From: Zarea fungicola
Lineage: Eukaryota > Ascomycota > Sordariomycetes > Hypocreales > Cordycipitaceae
NCBI GenBank assembly: GCA_900169235.1
Contig: FWCC01000163.1
Span: forward strand, 1-63,780
Length of the DNA: 63,780 nucleotides
Direction of reading: 5' to 3'
Part shown: piece after piece, positions 54,623-63,780 of the stretch
Numbering within the stretch: the stretch's first letter is position 1
Layout: the number at the start of each line of letters is the position of its first letter
Made by a program: the position numbers and the translations under genes
The notes under the pieces: generated by a model
Told to the model about the DNA's origin: nothing
Databases searched by the model: none
What the model saw: only the letters and a program-made list of their open reading frames with translations

Positions 54623-57600
54623 GGAACAGAGCCGAACTGAATCGAACTGACTGTTCGAGTTCAGCGGCATTTTAGAAGTATTCCTCCCGGTTTTGTTCTT
54701 TCTTGTTCTAGGACCCTTGGAAACACTGAAATAAAAGCTGGCAAGGGAACCAGGGGAGGCAATGGGTAGGGAATTGGAGGAGAAAAATAACAGAACTTCA
54801 AAATTCAGGTCGAGGCGGAGTTCACTTGACCAGCCACTGCCCGTCCACTTGCACACTTGCACCCATGGTAGTCGATCAAGGATTGAAGCAGAAAAAAGGA
54901 GGCAATAGTCGCGGTAATAACTTGTGGACTGTTCTCGGTGCCATTCTCAACATTTGTCATGCTCTTGGAGCTTAAGTTCTGATATGTATTGTTCTTTATG
55001 CCTTTTACTACTGCCATCGTGGGTTTCTTCATTTCTAGCGGTCACACTCTATGAAAGTAGAAAATTCGTACATAACGGACACTTAACTGTGTTTTTTCAG
55101 TATTGAATATTTGGTAAGAAAGAAAGTAACAGGCAAACAGCGTCGCTCCAAGCGTTTGATGCCTTGACGAACCGGCGCTGCAGATATCATCCCAGGGACC
55201 AAGATATCCGGGAGATTTCTCTGGTAACTCTCAGAATCACGTACATGAATTTCGAGAGTTCAGTTGTTTCGTGGGGACAAAGAACTAGCCAAGGAAGTGG
55301 TGAAAGCTCTGGAAGTACTCTCAAGTTTCAGGTGGTTCTGCTGGGTAAACAGAGAGCACATATCAAGACATCATCTGAGTAGACGACAACCGGTAAGCAT
55401 CCATGGAGAGTAAAATATTCCAGTTCATCTTTACTACCAAGTTGGAATATATGTGCAACGTCTTTGGAGGGTTTGACTGCCAAACAGCCTTCGATGTTTG
55501 CCTTATAATGTGAACTATAGAACACAGAACTGTTCAGTCTAGGATTCACCCGTCCTAAAGCTATTACTCTCTAGTAGAGGAGAGCTGTATTGCATCCATG
55601 TAGTGTCATTCTCTCGTCATAGTAAAATTTGCCTGTTTAGACAATATATCTAAACATTGCCTATTGGATATCAGGTGGATCAACAAATCAAGTGCGGCGG
55701 CATCATGGACTCCTTTCAACACTACCCAAAAAAAAAAAATCGATTGATCCATTGTAAGGGCTAGTGTCCCGTCAGGGGCTACCTAGGTAGCCGCGCGGGC
55801 TGACAGTGAGATATATTCTTGTATTGAAACAGGTTGGGAAGTACACTACCCTACACTCCTTTTGCGCATTTTCTTTTGGAATTTGTTCTGTGTCCTTGGA
55901 GCAGGCAGTGAATGACGCAGCAAGATGCATTGTTGCAAAACGGTAGGCTTTGGTGGTATTGTTTTAATCACACGCCGGCGTAAACGGAGGATCCAGAAAA
56001 AGAAACGAAATTTTCGGGTTTGTCGGGAATATCGCCAGCCCAGTCAACATCCTTTCAACGCACGGGACCTCCAAGAAATGTGACAAGCACCCGGCAGATC
56101 CATTTCCGGATGGCATAATTTGTCCTGTCTTGTCTTGTCTTGGTTTGGGGGGGCAGTGCACTTTCTCCAGTTTCTTCTTTCCAAACAGTCTGGTTACGCG
56201 GAAGTTACTGACTCGGAATGCACATCATGCTCAGGTGCATCTGTCAGTGACGCCACCACTGCCAATAGTTTGCCTCTTGTTGCTTGGGTTTGAGCAAAAT
56301 AATCGAGTGCCGGGGTGTGGTGTAATAGGTGTGTTTATTGGCCCGGGCCACTGAGAGAGCCTTTCCTTCCGACGCGGCAATATCTCCAAAATAGGGCGTC
56401 GGTATCAAACACGCCCCCCCCTTCCAAAAAAGCCCCTCTCATCCTGCGAACCCCGGCAGCCTGACTTTTGCTTGGTTGCTCTGCATTTGCCAGTGATTGC
56501 AAGTTATCCCACAGAAGTCCATCCCACAGAAGCTTTGGAGGGCGCGTGGTAACTGGGGAATAAGTACTAAGTTACGCCAAAATTTCCGCACACAAATAGA
56601 CGCTCATTTATTGGACAGCAGCAAAGCCGCCACACTGCAGCTCCCTCTTGCTCGTTCATCGGTACTTTTAGGTAAGACAAAAGAAATCTTCAATCAATAG
56701 ATGGCGCGCGGGTTGGGGCGCGCGGCGCTCGGCGACAACCACACCCCTCCAAAGAACGCCAGTCCCCCATCCCCTCCACATGGCGGGCGCCGTTTTTCTA
56801 GGCTTTCAAACTCTTTTCTACCCACGCTGTTGATGGGCCGATTTGCTAACATTTGAAAGCAAGGAAAAATCTCGCCTGGTACAGAAACTAAACTTATTTG
56901 GTGTGTAGTGCGTGTCCGGTGGAAGCTAGGAGCGGAGATGAGCGTCTATTCAGCACTCTTGTTGGTCGCCTTGAGAAGTTGATGGGACCGTCTCAGCTGG
57001 GGGTAAAGCGCTACGCCACTGGACTCGGCCTAGTTAACCAACTAAGGTGTAGTGTATCAGTTCATTAAAGTGAAGCTTGTATGAAGGATGGGAGTTTGTG
57101 CGAGAGTGCCAGCACGTTAGTGTTTGCGTGCTGGAGAGTGTGTGGGCATCTCATTACCAGTTTGCCAGTGCCAGATCAAATCCACACAAAAAAAACTCCT
57201 CACCTACCCACACGCCACATCCTGGGAGGCTTGGCGGCAGCCGAAAGGGTCCGTTCAAGTGCCGTAGCCTAGCTGCTGCTCCGCGAGGAGGGGAAGAAAA
57301 CTATCGAAACTCCTCGGGGTTTCCCCAGGCGGAAAAAGAGACAGAAAGCAAGAAGGAGCCATGTCCTACTTCGCTGGGGAACATATCGTGCGTACAATGC
57401 AAGGGGATCCAGGGAGAGGGGGATCTAGCCGGGCAACTGTGCCTTCTTCGCTATGCTCGTTCTCTTTTTAGACCCCATTCAATCTAATAAGGGCCACTGG
57501 AAAAAAACGTAAGGTAAATCGTGTGGAATGGACAAACCCTGCTCGCTCCCATGTGATGCAAAACGTATTTCCGGTTTGGTCGAGCTGCATAGTACACTAA

Positions 57601-59680
57601 GGCACCCCGAGCCTGTAGCTGAGCTTTACTGCCCAGACGAGCCAGCAATTACAGAACAGGAGACCGCCGCAATAAGGAGTCATCAGGTCCCTACCGTATC
57701 AGTAGATTAATTAGCAAACTCTGTGCGCCACCCCCCCCCCCTATCAGCTGTTAGGCAAGCTGGGTGAGTCTTCACCCCGAGGCTAAAGTAAGAGTCTATC
57801 CAGCTTGACGCAGTACCGTTGTGCTCCTTCTACTACTGCGAAGGCTCGGCTGGCAAAACTCGGCGTTCCCTCCCACTCTTCTCCGGTGCAAAGATGCTCA
57901 GCCTCGTTGGTAGTTGAGAATAGATACGGGCACATAGCCTCGTTACTCTAACAAGAGTACATGCATAATAAATATCGAAACAATCCCTTACTATTTGCTC
58001 GCAGACGCTGCCTGGCAGGGCTAGCTTAGAGGGCGTGGGGGAACTAAGCCTGTGTGGCTTCTCCATGAACGCCTTGCGCCTCAGTTGGAAGCTGATTGAA
58101 AACGTAAAGTAATTCTATTTTTTTTTCTTTGAAAAAAAAAGAGAATCGCACGCCAGACGAATGCCAGGTGAGGACACCACAGTGCCCCGTTATCCGGCGG
58201 AGAAGGCTGGCGACAAAAGCATCTTTTTTGTTTTTCTATGAGTCGATGCCGTTAATTAACAACTCCAAGTCCAAGACCAGGAGATACTTCCAAATAAAGC
58301 CATGAATTCGTGGGTCTCGAATTGCCAACTGCAAGGAGCAGGACACGGTGAGCACTTTCAATCCATGGAGAAACAGTAAAACAGGTACGGCAGGATGCCC
58401 TGCAGCATGTATAGCAATAACCAGTATTGTTGTGAAATTATCGGCATATCTTGGATTTGAAAATGACATGATGCACTATAGCCGTCAGGAAAGAAGAAAA
58501 ATAGTCCAATGACAACTAATTGCGAGTGGGAGGGAGTCTCAATCCGCATGCGCCATGCTACTTGCAACTCTCAAGTTGACTAGATCAAACTTGCAGGTAT
58601 GACCAAGCTTTCCACGCATAACATCTAAAAAAAGACCGCTATCTAAGCACATGGTGTGTGGTATGCATCTTCTTGGGGGCTTTCAACCCAGTCTACACCG
58701 AATCCTACGGCTGCATGCCTCACATAAGTGTGCCCGGTTTGCATGACTACCGCAGCGAGCTCACTGCGGACGACCTGCAGCAGGAGATTACCATTGCAGA
58801 TTTTCGCTTTGGTCTTGCGAGCTCATCAATATGCACTCTGCAAGCCTAGCCTCGATTTACTGCATCCAACCCCCGCGGGTACGTAGTGACATTCTTTACC
58901 CTTTATTATTTCTTTTTCGCAAGGCAAGGGCGCCAATATCGAAAAATTAGTTTCAGGCAGCAAATCTGCATCTGCATATTGCATAGGGATCGGCCGTTCG
59001 TACGGCCCCCCTTGGAGCTATACTCCCCGCCCGCTACCACCTTTTCCTCCTCGGCAACCCACAGGACGAGTATCCAGTTACAGAAAGATGAAGAAGTATT
59101 ATCATACGTGGAATATATCAAGCCTGTTCCCTTTTCTTCCGTCGCTTCTCTGCACAATAGCCCACTAGGCAAATGGCGTTTTCTTACTTTGACAAAAGAA
59201 ACTGGGATCCAAAATATATGCTCCATAGTGAGAAATGGGGCGGCCCGGATGCTACTCTGTTCTCCTCCCGGTGTTAGTGCGGAACAGCACACCCCCTTCT
59301 CTTTGCGTCGTTCTTTTTCCAACTCCGTATGGTGATGGGATGGGCGAGCCAACCGAAACAGAGATAATCCCGAACGCCAAGTCTTCAAGAGAGAACGGGC
59401 TGACGCAAGACGAAAATTGCCGAGATGATATCTGGACAAAGCAGCCCCCCCCTTCTCCAACTCGCTTGCCCTCTTTTTCTCTGCTCATTTCTATCATGCA
59501 CTGTACGTAGAAGGCCCATGAGAGATGAAATTGGACGGGGAAAATGGACCAAATTTACCCCTCTTCTCACATTCCACACGCCTGGAGGTGTGAACCTTGC
59601 TTTGGGAGCATTTTGAGGCCCAAACGCCTCAACTGCGAATCTAAAATCCTGAATCGCCAAGCATATGCTGCCTGGAAATT

Positions 59681-59700
59681 AAAAATAAATAAATAAATAA
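59681..59700. repeat. (AAAT)n microsatellite
   Basis: Short tetranucleotide run in non-coding DNA. Confidence 0.85.
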
Positions 59701-62700
59701 TGGTGAACTATAAAACAAAATAAAATTTGCAAGGCCATGCAAGAGTCAGTAATACTCTCGGCAAGGGGCGGGGACGGGCCGTTTCCAACCCGGGTCTCAC
59801 CCCGGCCACTCTCAACCGAACTTGCCCGCCATGTTCAAACAGTTTAGCCCAGTTTAGTTCATTCATTTATGGCTCACTCCTTGACATTAAGGCAGAACGA
59901 TCCACTGAAAAGAGCACGCTATTTCTTGTCAAGACCTTTCGAGATCTTAGTAAGAACAACCTCATAAACAATTGATGCAACGTACAAGTTGAAAATATTC
60001 ATGATAGAAGGAATGCAATTCATAGATGCTAGTTAGAAATCGACAGACAGACACACTAGCATCTCCGCGGGATCTTGAGCCCTCTGAGACTGCCCCATAC
60101 GCATCGGACTAGTATCCTACTTAATCTTAGTATGCATTTTGGCATGTCATTTGAATGAAAAGAGTATCAAGGACCACAATCAAAATGGTGGCCCTCACAT
60201 CAGCCTACCGGATACCGCCCGTCCGACCCATTCTCAGAGACAAAAAGCTCATGGGGCGCAAAGTCAAACCCCGACCTGCCAGATCCATCTGCGACTGTGG
60301 CGGTCTAATCCTGTACCATGCCAGACATTCGTAGCAATATCCTTTTGAGAAACGTATTAGTGACATGCCAAACAGAGGGATAGAAGTCACGTCACCCCTT
60401 CTCCCCAATCCGGAGCTAAGCCATACCGTAATAGGGAAGTAGTAATCATAGCAAGGGACGATGTGCAACTGAATGCTCTTTTTGCAATGAGCACGTATAC
60501 TTTCTAACTCAAACCAACATCATGCCATCTCCAAGCTTAGAATTTTATTCTAATACATCTATACAAGCCACAGATACTCACAACCTATTGCAGCCATGAC
60601 TCTAAAGCGGGAGGAAACGACCTGAACACTCAACCAACAGGCCCCTCACGTCCCCACCCTTTCGCACCTCGGGCCAATTCTCAAGGCCGCTTCCAAGAAG
60701 GTCAAGAAGGTGTTTTGGTGGCGGGCTAATAACAGGCTGACAGAAGTATGGAGTGCATAATTAAAGATCTAAATGGCTCTCCACCGAAAAACATGCCAGC
60801 GACGCCGGGTGCAGCTGTGCCCTCGTCGTTCCCACACCATCCTGTCTCGGTATTCGAGACCGCCAGTTCTTGCCAACTAGTTACTAGGTATGCTTGTATA
60901 ACTAGTCTTTTCACACATCCCACCTTCTTTGATCCTGGGGCGCCACTGTCACACGGGTCGCGCCCACCACAAGTCTGCTAGCGAAGCGGGTTTACCTGCC
61001 CCTTTGGCTTTGGCTTTCTTTTCTTGAACAAGAGTAGGCCACGTCCTGGTCGGCTTCGGCTCTTGTTCAACTGTCTCGTGTTGCATAGAACAAGTGCCGG
61101 CATGCAAGGAATTAGAAGAACACACGACAGTGCATACGCAAGTCCCAGGATAATCATTACTCAACACAAAAGACAAAGTAAACCCCTTCCTCCCCTCGGC
61201 CCCCCTCCCTCGCGGATGACACGGTGGAGGCCGCGAGACCGCTTCCGACATGGATCAGCATGCATGATGCAAGCGCAGGTCTGTACACGCCACCAACGCC
61301 TACCATTTCGCCCAGAGCCATGGGCAGACTGGTGGCATGTCCTGTTCTCGCCCCAGAATGGAGACCAGTTAGAGTATATATAAAAAAAAATCCCACTCTT
61401 TGCCCCTCGTGGAAGAACGGCTGAAGAGTCGGCCGACATTTGTTCCAGACGCCATTAAAAGACGCGCGCTTTTCATTGGGCGGAAGTCGAGTAGTTACCC
61501 AACTACCAGACGACATAACGGTCAACCCTTTGGGGTTACATCGAGACTAAAATTCAACTGCATCAACAGCTTGACGAGCTGGGCATCCTTTGCGTCTTTT
61601 TCTCCATTGTGGCTGCTCTTCTAGGCCCAGTAATGGACATTAGAACCTCGCCAGCCCCCAGTTAATGACTGCAACGTAGCGCCTCGCCCAATGTCTGACC
61701 ACTGAGCGAAAAAAAACTACAAGTATGAGGCTACCCTCCATGTTCCCGACAGTTTGGTTCATGCAACGAAACTATCACCGCCAGACCTCTCCAACATCAG
61801 CTTGGGGCGGGGGGCTTGTAGGACCTTTTGTCAAGGCCCATGTCCTCAACCCTAGTACAATATGCAGGCGGGGGTAGTCAGTCACCTCCCAAGCATTTTG
61901 TTGCCTCGTCACCTGTCCTCGTTTCCCGGACCCGGTCGCCGCGACGTGTATTGCTTTGTTCCGAGAGCAAAGCTAAACTGCAAACTTGAGGTGGCCGCAG
62001 GAGGACTTGACGCTACCGTGGGAAAACCAAACTGTCGGGAGGACTGGTAGCAGTTGACGGAACTTGGTGACGCAAAAGCTTCTCTGGCACTTACAACAGT
62101 CCCCGGTCACCTAGCTGTGTACGAAGTATAGGCTGGCCTGACGGCAATGCTGTAACACAGCGAGCCCTGGGGAGGATTAGCTTAGTGGTTTCTAGCCCCC
62201 TCCAGTTCCTAAGGGCAGAGATGCCATGCTGTCAAGTCCTTAACCCAAGTGCCGGCCGTTGCAGATTATCTGGCAAACCACTCCCGGTCAATGCCGAATC
62301 CTCTGTAGCACGGCGTCTTATTTGCTGGGGTCTCATGTCAGCTGCTACCACTCCCGCCAACTCAGTCTCCAGGCTCGAGCTCCGGGCTAGTTTGCAAACA
62401 AGGCATTCACGTACTAAGTACTGCACCTCGCCGAAAACAGAAGTTGTTCGGACAAGGCTTGAGTAGAATATTTGCCAAACAGGCTCCCATAGGCAGCCGC
62501 TATAACAATCGGCCGCTGATTAATAATTAGGCGGATTAATGACCCTGTAGTTTCTTTGGCTCCTACAAAACGGGCCGAATACATTGCTCCTTTTGACGCT
62601 GGCCTCATACTGGTCCACCGATTTAATATCCATCGAATAGTTGGTAGACGCCCCAAAGCGAATGTTCACCTCTTACCACACAAGATGAGAGAATGCCGCC

Positions 62701-63780
62701 GTTACGATCGGCTTTTTCTTGTTCAAGCCACACATCTATTTGACCTGCGCAGAATGGCCGCCACTATATAGCCATTTCGAGGAGGAAGATGCTCTATAAT
62801 CTGGGTGTTAAGTGGTGTGCGTTGAACGAAGAGTCACCTAGCCAACTGCTTTGCAGCCGCCAGTGGAACACCAGCATCCGCTTTCGTGGCTAAGACTGGG
62901 CTCTAGGACGTCCGTAGTAGCTGGTTTGGCTTATTATTAGCCTCGGGACCTCCTGCAAATCACGGCAAGTCTCGAATTGTCAGAGAAACTTGGCTACGTC
63001 TCTCTATACTGGCCGTATGCTCAAAAGTTGAACTAGAGATGGCGAATTAACAACGGAGAAGGGCCCCCAGGGGCTCCAAAGGCCTGTCAGGAAGAATCCA
63101 GTCATAGGACGGCCGTGACAACCTGGCGACCCTCATTAAAAATGCGAGTGCCGAGCCTTTCACTGGAGGGGGCGTCCGCCAGAGTTGGTTGGTTTCCAAG
63201 GGTTGAGACTGCGCTCCTTTAAACGACAGCACCAATCAGGCGCTCCTTTACAAGGCGGTCCCGGAACTGATTCCGCGCCACAGTATCGTTGGCTTGGCTG
63301 AACAAGACATCTGCCTCTTCTTGCTTTGCTTCTTGTTCAATTGCCTGGCGACCGACAGTTCGCATTGCAGTGGCTTGGCCAAATTTTATCATGTTTGGTT
63401 TACTTTTTTCCCAATCAAATGTCTTTTCTTTTGTCTCAACATCTTAGCTTCATGCGAGCGCCTTCGTCAATTTGAAAAGAGAGGAAAAGCGCGCTGTTGA
63501 TAACTGCTCATTGATTGCCTCGCTCCAGCGTTAGCCACAACCCTCGAGGTGAACTCTCTAGTTAGCTTTTGCATACACGCCAGTACCAGTGACCCGCCTT
63601 TGCCGATGCAGCAACTTCGAAGTAGCCCTAATTCGAGTTCTTTGGTGTATGTGCTGCAGCAGCTACGCTGCGGCTTTTATTTGACCCCTGCTGCCAACTA
63701 TTGTTAGGCGAGGGCTCCCAGTACAGGCGCGGGGAAAGACGCTGATTTGGTGCAAGGTCGTATCCCTTTGGATGTCATAA

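Larger units (their letters stand above)
52769..63780. other. 11 kb right-end region without supported genes
   Basis: I find no reading frame with a recognisable domain, no plausible multi-exon gene, and no tRNA with a matching B box. Base composition is mixed, not strongly AT-biased, so it does not look like heavily RIP-mutated DNA. Contents: a C10-NN-C10 tract (54601-54622), a TCTTG short repeat near 56119-56140, a C11 run (57731-57741), an (AAAT)n run (59681-59700), and a TACCTAGGTA-type palindrome near 55783. The part next to 52768 is the ANY1-like promoter. Confidence 0.5.

Noticed and set aside
57077..57487. 136-codon plus-strand frame in the right-end gene-poor region
   Set aside because: Basic, Gly/Ser/Pro-rich and unlike any protein I know; consistent with chance.
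62170..62230. A-box-like TAGCTTAGTGG suggesting a tRNA
   Set aside because: No B box follows at any plausible distance and no acceptor pairing could be found.
52769..63780. RIP-mutated transposon block
   Set aside because: No strong AT bias, no TpA excess obvious by eye, and no reverse transcriptase, integrase or transposase motif in any frame.

Overview
The window is nuclear DNA of a filamentous ascomycete, most likely a Sordariomycete of the Hypocreales type. The evidence is short spliceosomal introns (54-282 nt, with CTAAC/CTAAT-like branch sites), a fungal integral-membrane 'rhodopsin' family gene, a Zn2Cys6 regulator, fungal-type Met12 reductase, and intergenic DNA with TACCTA/TAGGTA palindromes. 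There are no operons. All gene models below were built by joining reading frames at splice sites and checking that phase is kept.

Layout, left to right: urease accessory UreD (+), RNA polymerase III subunit RPC4 (+), a seven-helix rhodopsin-family membrane protein (-), a 5.3 kb gene-poor stretch, kynurenine formamidase (+), a regulator with a C-terminal Zn2Cys6 cluster (-), an 8.8 kb gene-poor stretch, B-type mitotic cyclin (+), mitochondrial aspartate/glutamate carrier (+), a secreted TAP-like alpha/beta hydrolase (+), an epoxide hydrolase pseudogene (+), an F-box-like protein (+), a rearranged serine tRNA locus (+), cystinosin-type PQ-loop transporter (+), mitochondrial leucyl-tRNA synthetase (-), Met12-type methylenetetrahydrofolate reductase (+), an unrecognised nuclear-type protein (-), an Any1/SLC66A2-type PQ-loop protein (-), then 11 kb without any gene I can support.

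The genes are mostly unrelated housekeeping functions. Two loose links exist: the tRNA locus, LeuRS and RPC4 all belong to tRNA production or use, and cystinosin, the Asp/Glu carrier, Met12 and kynurenine formamidase all touch amino-acid metabolism. I infer no co-regulation from this.

The most unusual object is at 39,866-40,013. Here the 3' half of a tRNA-Ser(CGA) lies directly upstream of its own 5' half, separated by only TA. The two halves rebuild a complete cloverleaf with a 7-bp acceptor stem, a perfect 5-bp anticodon stem and A37/A38 flanking the usual splice position. The flanks look like the decayed outer halves of a tandem duplication and still pair with each other through compensatory changes. 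A Pol III T9 terminator follows. This is the architecture of a circularly permuted tRNA gene, a class I know from some algae and archaea but not from fungi.
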